DNA of 64,000 nt from Auriscalpium vulgare (GCA_019915015.1 JAHBBC010000007.1:682001-746000), one strand, 5' to 3'. Shown: positions 24,469 to 37,049, counted from the first letter of the stretch. The notes: generated by a model not told the origin, from the letters alone. A program made the numbers and translations.

Positions 24469-27400
24469 ATGGCCTCCTCGCTGCCTCCCAACGGCGCCCC
24501 ACCCACAGCCCAGGCATCCGCACAGGCACAGGCTAACGATATCCTCCACAAAGACGCAGCCAAGGGCAATACTCCAGTGCACACATTCGACCCAGACGCG
24601 TCTCCACAGGAGAAAGGCGCATCTGCTGGCAAGGGACGCGACAAGCTCAACAGCAAGGAGGCCAACGGGGACACCGGCCGAGGTGAGTCTCGCCTTCGCG
24701 TGCGCGCGGGCGTCTCGTCTGATGCGTGGCGCAGAGGTCGCAATCGACTCGGGCAGTGGCGGCGTCGTTCCCACTATCACAATCGAAGATGTAGACAGGG
24801 TGGCCGAGGAGGAGGGCAAGGACGAGCCTCCCATGCCACCTGGCGCCCTCCCGACAGGTAAGGCAGCCGCCATCCCCGACTGGTACAAGGTTGGCTGGCG
24901 CGCCATGGCCGGCGTCGAGAAAGAACTGGAGGACGTCGACCAGAAGCAGGCGCGCATGCTGCACTCGTTCATTTCGGAGCAGTATTACGGCGACTGGTAT
25001 CACAGTGCTGCCATCATCATCTTCGTATGTGAAGGTGCCTTCAGAGACACGCGTGCCGCGCCACTGACACGCTGTGACAGGCCATATTTGCCTCTCATTT
25101 CCTGACACGCTTTCACTTTGGCTGGGGCTGGCTCTTCCTCCTCCTGGCATCATGCACCACGTATTACACCACGTCCATGACTCGCGTCCGACAACGTGCA
25201 CGCGACGACATACAGCGCGAGCTTGTAAAGACGCGGCTCGCTTCCGAACACGAGTCTGCCGAGTGGATTAACAACTTCCTGGAGCGTTTCTGGCTCATCT
25301 ACGAGCCCGTCCTCGCCACTACCATTGTCGCATCCGTGGATCAGGTTCTTAGCACTAATTGTCCTCCGTTCCTGGATTCACTTCGTCTTTCCACATTCAC
25401 GCTGGGAAACAAGGCACCGCGGATCGACAAGGTCCGGACGTTTCCCAAGACGGCGGACGACATCGTCATGATGGACTGGGGCCTGTCCTTTACGCCCAAT
25501 GACGTCTCTGATCTTACACCGCGTCAGCAAGCGCTGAAGACCAACCCGAAGATTGTGCTTCAAATCCGTGTTGGCAAAGGTATCGCGTCTGCAGCCATGC
25601 CGATTCTGGTAGAGGACATGACGTTTAGCGGTCTCATGCGCATTCGCATGAAACTCATGACGAACTTCCCGCACGTCCAAATTGTCGACGTCTCTTTCTT
25701 GGAGAAACCGGTGATTGACTATGTCCTGAAGCCCATCGGAGGCGAGACGTTTGGGTTTGATATCGCCAATGTGAGCGCGTGGTTCTAGTCGCGTTGTAGC
25801 ATGGAAGCTAATTTGAGAGCCCAGATCCCCGGCCTCTCGTCCTTCATCCGCGACATGATCCATTCCATTCTTGGGCCCATGATGTATGACCCGAACGTGT
25901 TCACTCTCAACCTCGAGCAACTTCTGTCCGGCACACCTTTGGACACCGCGATCGGTGTCGTCAAGGTCACCGTTCATTCCGCGCGGAGTATCAAGGCAAG
26001 CAAGATCGGTGGAGGCACCCCCGACCCCTACGTCAGTCTTAGCATTAACAGCCGCAGTGAATTGGCAAAAACCAAGTACAAGACTAGCACGTGAGTGACG
26101 TGTGCATCTGCGCCACCCGCGTAACTCATGGAGTGCAATTTCAGTCATAACCCGACCTGGAACGAGACGAAATTCCTCCTTATCAACAATCTCGCGGACA
26201 ACCTGGTCTTTACGGTGCTCGACTACAATGACCACCGGAAGGATACTGAGCTTGGCACAAGCGTTTTCGAACTCAGCAAATTGCACGAAGATGCTTCCCA
26301 AGAAGGTTTAGAGAAACAGATTCTGAAGGACGGCAAGGAAAGGGGCGACTTACGCTTCGACGTCTCTTACTATCCTGTCTTGACGCCGACGACCAACGAG
26401 TCTGGCGTCGAAGAATTGCCAGAGTCTAGTAAGTTCTTATCTGCAATATATCAGCGGCGGCCTAACGTCTGGTCTCGCAGGTGTCGGTATCGTCCGGCTT
26501 ACTCTGCACCAGGCAAAGGATCTGGACACAAGCAGAGTGCACACCCCCGACCTTAATCCATTCGCCAAGATCTTCCTCGGAGGTTCCCAGACCCCCATAC
26601 ACACTACCCAGAAGTTCAAGCATACGCTGCAGCCCGTGTGGGAGTCCGCCACCGAGTTTTTGTGTAGCGATCGCGCGTCTTCTGTGATCACCGTGAAGAT
26701 AATCGACGATCGCGACTTCCTGAAGGACCCTGTTGTCGGGCACATCTCCCTCCGCCTCGAAGATTTGCTCACCGCGCGGAAGGAGGCTGGTCGCGACTGG
26801 TGGCCGCTTAGTGACTGCAAGACCGGTCGTGTGCGTCTGACTGCGGAGTGGAAGCCCTTAAACATCGCAGGCAGTCTTCATGGTGCGGAGCAGTACACGC
26901 CACCCATTGGTGCGATCAGGTTGTGGCTCAAGAAGGCAACGGACGTCAAGAACGTTGAAGCCGCGCTAGGTGGGAAGGTGAGATGAACAGTTCGCGTTGC
27001 TTTGACGAAGCTCACGTTCCTTTGCAGAGCGATCCTTATGTTCGCGTACTGGTCAACAATGTCGTTCAGTCACGTACAGAGGTAGTCAACAACAGTGAGC
27101 CCGACTCTCCGTGTTTACGTCGACCGGCGACTCATCCTGTTCCGTACAGATTTGAATCCGGAATGGGATCAAATTGTGTACACACCTGGTACGTTGTCAT
27201 CTAGCGCTTGTTGTTCATCGCGTTTAAATGCCACTAGTCCATTCTCTACGGGAGACAATTTTGCTCGAGGTCATGGACTATCAGCATCTCACGAAGGACC
27301 GCTCGTTGGGCACAGTCGAGCTCAAGGTCAAAGATCTCGCTGTTGACATCCCGAGAGGCGAAGGCGAAGCACAGTTCCGTTTCCAATCATCCGGAAAAAA

Positions 27401-29717
27401 GAGGTTGCCGATCCTATCCGCCTTGATCGCGGCAAGACGTACAAGGGCCAGCTGCATTATGTCGCTGAGTTTGTCCCGGCCATTGCCTTGCGCGATGTGA
27501 AGTTCGAGACTGCTCCGAACGAGCTGCAGCGCACAGGGCAGTCCGACAGCGGTGCCTCTGACGAGGGTGGTGTTGTCGATGAGGCGTCCGCGTCGTCGTC
27601 GAGCGTCGATGCACAATCGGTAGCGCCGGGCATCACTGCCAGCCAGCCGCTCAGTGAGGACGAGACGCCAGAGGAGAAAGAGTCAGAGCCAGCGAATGGC
27701 CACTCCCGGCAGAAGTCGACGGACACGACGAGCACGGCCGTGTCGCAGACTGAGGCGGGTAAGGACGTTCCGCGGGAAGGGTCCCCGACCGGCACGCACA
27801 AGACCGATGCGACGCACAAGACGGACGCCACGGGCGGCGATAAGCATGAGGCTGAGGGCATCGTCATGACGAAGGAGGAGCTTCTGAAGCACCGTAAGTT
27901 CCTTGTCGACCGTCCGAAGTGCTTTGCTTACGCTGGAGCCAGAATCCGGTATCATCGTCTTCCACGTGAAGACTGGCGAGCTTTCGAAGAAGGGGCGCCT
28001 GGAGGTGCTCCTTGATGACGGCTATTGGCCCGCGTTCACCACGCCCCGCGCGCCCGGCCGGCGCGCGGCGTGGGAGCACGTCGGTGAGGGCTTCGTCAAG
28101 GAGCTCGACTTCGGCCGCGTGTGGCTTCGGTTAAACGAGGCGGACGAGGGCGAGAAGGACGATATCTTCGGCGAGTGGAAGGGCGACGCGAAGGCGTTCC
28201 TGGAGCAAGCTATGGTGCGTTTTGTACTAGCTGACTGGATCAAGCAACTGAAGTGCGTTACAGGACGGACCGACCAAGTACTCGCTTGTCGGTGGCCAGG
28301 ACGAGAAAGTGACCGGTACCGTTGAAATTGAGGCTCGCTATGTTCCTGTTCCTGTTACGCTCGAGCCTCGGGAAAGTATCAATAGTAAGTGCATCTACTG
28401 TAAATCTGGTACCGTCTCTTCTAACATGTGGCATCATTAGACCAGGGTGTCCTGCGCGTCAGTCTGATTGACGGTCGCGAGATTCACGGCATTGACCGAG
28501 GAGGAAAATCTGACCCGTTCGCGGTTTTCACCCTCAACGACCAGAGGGTTTACAAGTCGCAGACAAAGAAGAAGACTGTTGCGCCGGACTGGCACGAAGA
28601 CTTTGTTGTCTCAGTGGTGAGTGCTCACACACGCGGACTCCTAACCGGCATGTTGATGATTCTTTGCAGCCGTCGCGCGTCGCTGCGGACTTCCGCGTCG
28701 AGATCTTCGACTGGAACCAGATTGAGCAAGCCAAGTCGCTCGGGACCGGCAAGATCAGCCTCGACGACATCGAGCCGTTCCACGCCATCGAGCGGGTAGT
28801 CGCTCTCAGCCACACGAAGCACGGTCAGAAGGGCGAAGTGCGCGTCAGTCTCGTCTTCCAGCCGGAGATTATCGCAAAATCGCGGAAGAACACGTCGACA
28901 TTCTCGACTGCTGGCCGCGCCATGACAACTATTGGGTCTGCGCCTATTGCGGCTGGGAAGGGCGTGTTCCACGGCGTCACCGGAGTGTTCAAGCGCGGGA
29001 AGGACAACGAGTCCATTGTCAATGGCGCTATCCCGGAAGATATTGAGCCTGGGGAAGTGCCAGACTTGCCGGCGACACAGATGTCGCAACCTGTCGGGAA
29101 TGATCACATGGGTGCGAACGGTGCGACTTCGACGGCGCTGAACGTATCAGGAGCTCCGCCTTCGGAGCCCGGGTCGTTGAGAGTCACTGTCATTGAAGCC
29201 AAGGACCTGAATGCGGCGGACAGTCCCAAGCCGTACGTCGTTGTTCGTGTAGGCGACAAGGAGCAGAAGACGAAGCATTCTGCCAAGACCGTCGCACCGG
29301 AATGGTAAGATTTCTTGGGCCGTGTCAGACATGCTTTACTGATACATCTGATAGGCACGAAAGCTTTGATTTCGTTGCGTCGTCGTCCACGCGGAAACTC
29401 ATCGCCTCGGTCTACGACCACAAAACCATCGGAAAAGACAAGCTTCTCGGCGAAGCGGAAGTTGATGTTAGTTTGCGTCCACCAACTCTTTGAAACTCGC
29501 TTACCTGTTGATCTAGATATGGAACCATATCCAGCCCGTAGGGGAATCGTCCGCCGACGTTTTTGCTGAGCTCCGGGGAGGCTCAGGCTTGATAACGCTC
29601 CGGCTGGCGTTCAACTCCGAGCCTCTACCAAGGAAGTCGACTGCCTCCGCAGACCTGAGCGGAATCCTTCCTTCTCCGTCGAAGTTCAGCTTACGGCGGA
29701 AGGACAAGGATGACTGA
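24469..29717 (+). CDS. Tricalbin / extended-synaptotagmin-like protein with SMP and five C2 domains
   Basis: An ER-plasma membrane tether and lipid-transfer protein. From ATG 24469 (MASSLPPNGAPPT) the N-terminus is polar and disordered. At about 25000-25170 a membrane hairpin (SAAIIIFAIFASHFLTRF, GWGWLFLLLASCTTYY) is formed across an intron. The SMP domain follows (ESAEWINNFLERFWLIYEPV to GETFGFDIAN, then IPGLSSFIRDMIHSILGPMM). Five C2 domains follow: about 25950 (VVKVTVHSARSIKASK), 26480 (GIVRLTLHQAKDLD), 26900 (AIRLWLKKATDVKNVE), 28440 (GVLRVSLIDGREIHG) and 29170 (SLRVTVIEAKDL). An acidic Ser/Thr-rich linker at about 27540-27880 separates the third and fourth. Acidic loop residues such as SDPY and SDPF suggest Ca2+ or phospholipid binding. 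It ends SLRRKDKDD. At least nine short introns are needed. Confidence 0.92.
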
Positions 29718-30306
29718 TCGTTCGCGTCTTGTAGAAATGCGGACCTTGCGGCTCGCGGTCCATGTCCGACTATGATGCAGCTTTGCTTACTCTCTTTGAT
29801 GTACTTTTCTCAGCTACCACCAACTCACGATGGTACTATACCGTTTTCGTAATCGGACTCGCGCTCTGCCCACATTGTGTACTTTACGACATTATCATTC
29901 TCCTTCCTAGCCTACGCGTACAGTATATGACGCTCCATTTATCCTAGCACATCCTTGTACCCGTACTGATGATATGCGAAATCAATTCTTTATTACTGTG
30001 CTTTGCATACTCGAAACGCACCCAGGGGCCGTAACCTTGCGCCGATGCAGGATCACTGAGACTGGCCAATACAACGAGCAGCACGCTGAAGAGACGCAAG
30101 CAGAAGCAAACAGTGATCTCGTCCTGCCCGATTCGCTCGAGCTCTGACAATTGCCTCGCGAAGCCGATATTTGTGAACGAGGAACAACGTAACGTTGTCG
30201 CCGTCTCCTATCGCGTAGAGCGTCGATTATTGTTCGCTAGTACGATCAGAAGGTCGGAGTGGACAACGGCAGCCTTGTTGTTCACATTTCAGTCATATAA
30301 GAAGGC
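29718..30306. other. Intergenic region
   Basis: About 590 bp between two plus-strand genes. It is AT-richer than its surroundings, with no coding exon recognised. CATATAAGAAGG just before 30307 may be a TATA-like element for the next gene. Confidence 0.5.
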
Positions 30307-31822
30307 ATGGCTCCGATCGCAGTCTCAAAATCTCCCTTTCACCGCTCGAACATGGCTGCTTGGAACCCAGACAGCTACAACACAAACGACACCCTTCCTC
30401 GCGGAATTGCCTCCGAAGTTCCAAATTGCGGAACATACGTCGTCTTCACGCTCAATCCCGCAGAGACTGTGGAGGCTCTCAGAGATCCTAAGGCGACGGA
30501 GCAGGCGCTGTCGTTACCTACAAGACGATGCATCGGAATACTTCTCGAGGCGAGTCTATTCTGTATGACTGAACGAAGTGATGGCTATACATTAAATCAT
30601 CTAGAGTGATATTGAGGGTTCTCGGCGCGCAGATATTACTCCGGTGAGCTCGCCTTGGTGAGCCGAGGCCTGCCAAAATCGTCACCGGCGGAAGGCATAG
30701 AAGAGGGCATGTGCATACCAATCGACTCGGCGACACATCCTGCGGGCCGCGCGGGCGTATCTCCTACGCCGCCACTGCCTTGGGATAACCTGCACCACCA
30801 TACAGCGGTATCCTTCGATGTGCGCGTCGCCACCCATCCCGAGGGGCCGATAGACGACAGCAAGTTCCCGATGCTCTGCCTTAAAGACCTGACGTTCATC
30901 GCCATGACATCTGCCGATGATACATATCGGAGTATGGAACTGGCCGGAGTGCTTGAGGAGGATGATTCCGAAGAACCAGCGGACTCAGAAGTATCATTTG
31001 GCGAAGGCGCATCGCTCCCAGCGTACTCGATTCGCTCTGGCGAAGACTCAGAAGCTGGTCGGGATATAGATGTTGTCATGTCCGAGTTCTTGTCACAAGG
31101 CCTCGCGAGCAGGGCAGACCCCAGAGTAGAGTTCCGGCCTGTAGTTGACTTCGACCTTGACCTTTCAACGGTGTCCAAATTCACGAGCGCCGAAGGCCTA
31201 AGTGGGGAGATCAAAGAGCTTGAGCGGTACGCAACCTCAGCGCAGTACTCATTGAGTTGCTCACAGCGCGCTACCCAGAATCTGGGAAGAGGCCCAAGAG
31301 CGTGAACGGGAGTATCGTGAAGCCAAGCTAGTACAGATCAAGCAACAGATGGAGCAGGCGTGGCTGCAGAGGCATAGAGAGGAAGACGAAAAGAGGGAGT
31401 CCGAGCCTTCTCCGACAACGCTACGGGATAGGTGTAAGTAATTTTCTGCCTTCGAGGCAACAGTCGCTGACGTACCTGCAACACAAGGTATATGCCGTAT
31501 TGCGCGCGTTCCGAAAGTACTGCAGAGCGCTGGGAAGCGACTCAAGATTGCCGAAAAATATATGCTGGTGAAGGCTCGGCATCCGATGTCAATTCGGCGG
31601 ATGCCAAAAGCCAAGATAGAGCGCGAGACGGCGGCGATCGCTGTGAAAGTCAAGTCTTCAATGAGTATGTTTCCGCTGGGTAATGCCGCCGCGGTTAACG
31701 TTGATGAGCCTTCGTCCTTCACAGCCAAACACAAGGCATCGGACCGTTTACTTGACGCGCTGACGTCTTGCGTACGATGGAGGCAACGTGACGAGTCGAA
31801 CGTTGGATTGGAGAAATCGTAG
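30307..31822 (+). pseudogene. Unrecognised protein gene with an apparent one-base frameshift
   Basis: No family recognised. A natural-looking frame from ATG 30307 (or 30352, MAAWNPDSYN) runs through CGTYVVFTLNPAETVEALRD to EQALS. It then shifts by one base in TCGTTAC (30511-30517) to YLQDDASEYFSR. An intron with acceptor CGCGCAG (about 30631) joins to YYSGELALVSRGLPK and a long exon with LPWDNLHHHTAVSFDVRV and an acidic Ser-rich stretch. A 44-nt intron near 31228 leads to ALPRIWEEAQEREREY, a charged coiled-coil-like helix. A last intron leads to ICRIARVPKVLQSAGKRLKI and the stop at 31822. Intact introns and long open exons suggest an active or recently disabled gene. The shift could be a sequencing error in a TT pair. 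Type is set to pseudogene only because of the shift. Confidence 0.5.
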
Positions 31823-32083
31823 AAAACTCTTGCAATATAATTATGTCGACCACTGTGTGATCGGAACCAAGAGAGGTGCAAAGGGGAATCTTAGGCGAGG
31901 CATGAGTCACTACGCAAACAAGAGCATAGATTCATTGTGCCTGGAAGACTTATGACCGAGGTGAGACCACGGCGAGCAAAGTAAAGTAATGACACGCTCA
32001 CCCCAGAATGAAGACTGGCTCGGTGTTGACGCTTTCTCATGGTCAGATTCCAACGCCCGTCTATAAAATGCATCGGGACGACT

Positions 32084-33035
32084 TCATCGGGTGAATTTCA
32101 ATACAAATAGGTGCTCTCGTCCTGCTCGTCGTTGTAACACGATCTAAAGCTGAACATGAGAACACGAGTAAGATTAGAGACAATCGTCACGTACTTGGCT
32201 ACGAAGCCCATGCTCGATCTGCATTAGTCGCTGGATTTCAGGAATATTGTTTTGCTTGACGGCAACCAAATAAAAATGCCCTTTCGGAGACAACAAATTC
32301 TAAAACTCTCGTTGAGCAGACTAAAGGCGTCTTCGGATGGCACGCACCCCAACTTGACCCAAGAGTATATCCGTTACTCGCATTCCGTCGGAGCCGCCTG
32401 CCCAAGAGCCGGACAGGTCTGCTCCGTGCTGCGCGTCGATGGCCTCTTCCTCGTACGTCGGAACATACGGAGGATTAAACAGGAGGATGTCGACGGAGTT
32501 AGCCAGCCTCTTCATCAGTGGCTGGGCGAGGGACGCATTGATTGGGTTTAGGGATACCTGAGAGGATGTACATGTAAGTTCCTGCCGGTGATAATTACAA
32601 GATGGGGCTGCCTTGTTTTGCTGTCCGGTGAGGAACGTACATCGAGTTGCGTGTGAATTGATGTCAGTGCAGAGGTACACTGGAAATTTTCAGCAGATGG
32701 ACTAGCACACTGATACATTAGACTTACATGCACTTGAAGAGCCGAGGATGGCTCCAAGGAAAGCGGAAACGCATCCAGATCCTGAGCTTGAAGAACGTTG
32801 CCTCATCGCAGATTGGCCAACACTGAAGACCTACCCTATCTCAAGACATATACGCGGCTGGATGGTCCGCAGGGACTGCGCATCCTCTTCCAGAGCATCG
32901 AGAAGAACAAATGTATCCTCTAGCATCAGCATCAGCTTGGAGAAACCCGCATTGCCGACAAGACAGACCAGCCGGTTCGTAGACGTGGTCGTAGTCGGCC
33001 CGCGTCAAATGAGAGAGATCTGGAGTGGGTATCAT
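32084..33035 (-). CDS. MTQ2: Mtq2/N6AMT1-type release-factor glutamine methyltransferase
   Basis: Methylates the GGQ glutamine of eRF1. The ATG at 33035 gives MIPTPDLSHLTRADYDHVYE. Splicing produces PAEDTFVLLDALEED, then ICLEIGSGSGCVSAFLGAIL (SAM-binding motif I, E-x-G-x-G-x-G). It then gives LYLCTDINSHATRCT and VDILLFNPPYVPT, the NPPY substrate motif. GSDGMRVTDILLGQVG, LLSPKGHFYLVAVKQNN and IVLQRRAGREHLFVLKFTR complete the C-terminus, with stop TGA at 32084-32086. These blocks match eukaryotic HemK2/Mtq2 in order. The intron between GQQNK and VSLNPIN (32611-32558, 54 nt) begins GC rather than GT. Six introns are needed in under 1 kb. Confidence 0.9.
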
Positions 33036-33255
33036 CGAAACGGCTGTTCATACAATGATGTACCTGGCGAAGAGAGCAATTCGAACGGAAGACGTCGTCG
33101 TCGTCGTTCTGAAAACAGTATTATTGGCCGCGCGGCGTCACGGTGGACCCCAGAGTACGGCGCATTGTAGTATCATACATACCCTCTAACCGAGAAGCAT
33201 AACCAAAACATCATACATCCATATGCATCGTGATCAACGTCTATTATACTTTCAT

Positions 33256-36200
33256 TCATTTGCTGCCACGAGCCATCCTCTTGACACTCTTGCCGCTGTC
33301 CGACTTGGACATGCGCTCCGCGGCCCTCGCCGCCCTTTCAATCTGATCCTCGGTGACGACTGACCTGTTTCCCAGTTGCCTGCGCCATCCACTTCAATGG
33401 TCCATACAACCCATACAAATCAAGCCACTTACCGTTTCTTCTTGGGCACAGTCGCCCCACCCTTGCCCTTCGGAATGATGATGACATCGGCAGAGTCGTC
33501 AGCACCAGGCTCTTCCCAAGCTTCCAGGGACTCGTCCGCCTTCGCCGGTTCCTTGCTTTTCGAGGTGCGAGAAGCGGGGCGCGAGCTGCCCTGGACGGGC
33601 TTCTCGACCGTGTCGCTCAGTGCCAGGCTGCCCATCGCGCCGGACAGCGAAGGCATCTTCCTGCCCACCAGAGCAGCAGTGCGGCCCTTGGCCAGCTGTA
33701 TCGCGGCCTTCACATCTTCTTCAAAGATGGGGGATGGGGCATCGGAGAGTAGAGGCGGCGGGGGCGGCAGCTGGTGCTTGGCCTTCACGTCCTCCTCGAA
33801 GATCGGAGAGGGCGCTTCGGTGAGGAACGTCGGGGCAGGAGCGATGCGCGGCGGTTGCTTTGCTTTCAAGGGCGTCGCCTGCATTTCTTCTGGTGCCCAC
33901 TCCCCGTCAGATGACTCTTCTTCTTCTATCTCGGCCGCCTCGTCCTCGCCGTTCTGGCTCTCTTCGTCCACCTTCGACTCGTCGTCCTCATCATCGCCGT
34001 CCTCCGCATCCTCGCTCATCCGACTCTCCGTCTCCGTGGCGGTGTCTGCTGTCTCACCGTCGGAGCTCTCAGACGGAAGGTAAGAATGTTGGGGCCCGGG
34101 TGCCACTGAGGTGCGAATCTCTGACACAGCAGAGAGCAGCCGAGTCTTGTTAGGCGCACGCTTACCTTTGCCAGCGAGGGGTGACATAGACGCGGAGCGC
34201 ACAGAGCTCATGCGCTCATCATTCGTGTCTTCGTCATCTTCATCTTCATCATCATGCAGCTACAAAACTGTTAATTTAAAGCCAAGGGCGGATGGCGGCT
34301 GGGAACTCACGATACTATTCTCGACGTCTTCTTCCTCGTCAAGCTCTTCAATGACGCGCTTCGCCTTGCCTGGGGTCTTTCCAAACAAGCCCGACTGGTG
34401 CAGCATGTCGATCTTCGCATCCATTTTCATCTCATTTTGTCGAACCTATCGTGCGCAATGAATCATACGCTCGCCGGAAGATGCCCTCCAAACACACTTC
34501 GTTCATGAGTCTTCGCGCGAACATCTTCTCCATCTCGGCCATGCGCTCTTCCATCTCACGCATGACCTCATGGCGCGTCTCGGCCTCGACAATGGCAGCG
34601 CGCATTTCTGCTTCGAGGAGCTGCCAGGATTGTGTCAGCACTGGGTTATACTACCGCGACAGGGTGATGCCTACTTGAGCATGGACGTTCTCAATTTCGT
34701 CGAACAGAGCTTCCACGAGCGGGTTCAGAGGGTCGTCGTCCCCATCTTCCCCTTCATCTGCCGGATCTTCGTCCTCTGTGTCGCTATTCATTAACTGGCG
34801 TCAAGATGTATCTGGTTGTACTCACCCTCGATAACGTCAACTTGTGTCTGGCTGTACTTCCGTCCACCTGCCCCATCAGTGGAGATAGTGACCTGCCGGC
34901 GATGTCCTGCGACCTCGCTGGGGCGAGTAGCCTGCGGGATCCCCAAGCGACTCGGGGCCTTGGGAACGGGCGGGACGCGCTGCACCGGCGCAGGAACCGA
35001 GATCTCCTTCGCGAGCGCGGAGAATTTCATGACGTGCGAGTTCTCCTCGAAACCCGTGTCATACGGGTTCACATTCACAATCATGATCTGCAGGCCAAAA
35101 TTCACCAACATCCGGTAAACTATGATCAAAGAAAATTGCTCACCACGCGACCGTCCCCGACAAAGTAGTCCATCAGGATCTCAGTGAGCTTGCTGTGCCG
35201 GAAGGGCACCACCGCAAGCGTCTTGCGCACGTCGCGTGTGTCCGCTCGCTCGTTGCGAGCGCCACCGAGGGCCTGCGCGATACGTCGCTGGTTCGCGCGC
35301 ATCACCTCCATGCACTGACCGAGGACCATCAGGGACTTGTTGATGCTGCCCGCCTCTTTGAGGCGATCCCCTGTTGTTTGGGTGTGCTTTGTACGCTCCG
35401 AACCCGCCAGGTCGATGAGAGTGAGGCGCGCAGTCTGGTATGCTGAGGGCTCCTGCGCGTGCACGTTAGATATCACATTCTCGATATAAAAAGGGATAGC
35501 CCCTACGTCGTTCTCCCCGCGGTGTTTGCGGAGAAGCTTGATCGTCACAATGCCGTGGCTGCGACTGCTCTGGCTATTCGCAAGCGTGCCAAACACGCGC
35601 CGATGGAGCTGGCCGAGCTTCACAAGCCTCTTCGCATCGCGAGCGCTGTTCACGCGGATCTGCTCCAGTCCGCTAACGTACTTCCCCGCAGCTTCTCCGT
35701 CAACGCCATCGATCGCGGGGGAGGGACGCAGCGGCAACGCTTTGCGCGTGAGCAGCACTGGCTGGCCTCGCGCGCCGGATGCTGCTGCACCCGTGTCTGC
35801 AAGAAGATCATAGATCTTCTCGTTGTACACCTCCGCGTAAGACAGCCAGACCGAATATTCGTAATTGCGATCCACGGAGAGGCTGGTCCCGTCGATGTCC
35901 GTGTCCGGCTGTGCGGTAGCGGATATGTGTTCGGCAAGAACCTCTGCGAGGACTGGTTCGGACGGTGGGAGAGATTGGGAGAGCGCGTCAAGGGAGGGTG
36001 CGCGGGTGGACGGGGCGGTCGCAATCGGTCCCCCAGCAAGTTCGACGCCTTGCAGACGAACTGGCTTATACTATGGAAGAGTTGAGTACAGAGATTCAAA
36101 GACATCCGTGCATAACGTACTTGAGAATTGCCTTGCAGGCCGTCGACTGAGTTGAAGAGCACATCCAGAGTGCGCGGTAGAATGCCGGCCGTGCCAGACT

Positions 36201-36903
36201 GAGATCCACCCTGCATTGTGTAGGTTTTTCCGGAGTTTGTCACACCGTAGGCAAACAGAAGCCCATTCTCCCCGTCCAACAGTCCGCGGACTAGCGGCAA
36301 CGTCGTCTTGACAAAGAAATCGGGCTGCGTGGTCGCGGGCGGGAAAACATGGGAGAAGGAGTAGATCGATGTGGGTGAGGCGGTCGATAGGCGGAAGCGA
36401 GGAAAGACATTTTGGTTGTTGGGGCTGTTCGTAGTGTCATGGGATGGGTCGCCCATGCGCACAGAGGTGTCGGTGAGGCGCTCGAGGTAGGGGGTCGTGG
36501 TTGGTCGATCCCCATTGAGATCGGGGCGGACGCGAAGGAAAGCCTATGACAAAGTCAGTGCGTGGAAAGAACGTCGCTCGCTCGCTGGAGCACGGCAGTG
36601 GCAGGGATGACGCAGAGCGAACATCTGAACATGAACACCACGCACCTTGATCGGCTCCCTGTCCGAGTCCATCGCCACTACTACAGGCTTTGCAACCTTC
36701 GAAGGCGCGGGTGGTTTCTTCACGAGGGGAGGCGTTGCGTTGTCCCTGCTCACCAACGGTTTGCGAGCGGTGGCAGCAGGTGCCCTTGTTGTGGCAGTGC
36801 GCGTAGGCTTTGCGGGAGCGGGGGCATCGTGAGATGTTGTCGAGCGGGTTGTTCTCGTCGATGCTCTTGTCGCCGGGGCGGAGCCTCGTGCTCTGGTGGT
36901 CAT
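33256..36903 (-). CDS. Kinesin-6 family motor (KIF20/KIF23/Klp9-like)
   Basis: A plus-end mitotic kinesin acting on the anaphase spindle midzone. The ATG at 36903 gives MTTRARGSAPATRAS, a basic Thr/Ala/Pro-rich leader. The motor has AFLRVRPD, then GLLFAYGVTNSGKTYTM (P-loop GxxxxGKT; YGVTNSGKT is typical of kinesin-6), and YEYSVWLSYAEVYNEKIYDLL. Switch I is NSQSSRSH and switch II is DLAGSERT. The L6-like insertions and RHSKLTEILMDYFVG fit kinesin-6. A coiled coil (AEMRAAIVEAETRHEVMREM) follows. The tail has long acidic/Ser stretches and two near-identical SPIFEEDVKA repeats (33676 and 33790 regions). A final intron (donor GTAAGT after KKKR) joins to QLGNRSVVTEDQIERAARAA and ends MARGSK. It is head-to-head with the Spc7 homologue. 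Confidence 0.88.
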
Positions 36904-37049
36904 CGTGGTCTGGGGCAAAGGGTCGAGTCGCAGCCGCCCGAAGCCGCAAGCGCGTTTGTCGCGTCGGTCACGTGGACGAGACACGTTCACGTGTCGTTCG
37001 CGTCGTTCAACGTTGGTCGGTGCGATCCACAGACCGTCCTCTGCCCAAC
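36904..37049. promoter_or_regulatory. Shared bidirectional promoter of kinesin-6 and Spc7 genes
   Basis: Only 146 bp separate the two divergent start codons. It contains two CACGTG palindromes (36969-36974 and 36988-36993), 19 bp apart start to start, and a CGCGT (ACGCG on the other strand) near 36948, similar to the core of fungal G1/S MCB sites. CACGTG is the site of bHLH factors such as Cbf1. Function is inferred. Confidence 0.55.
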
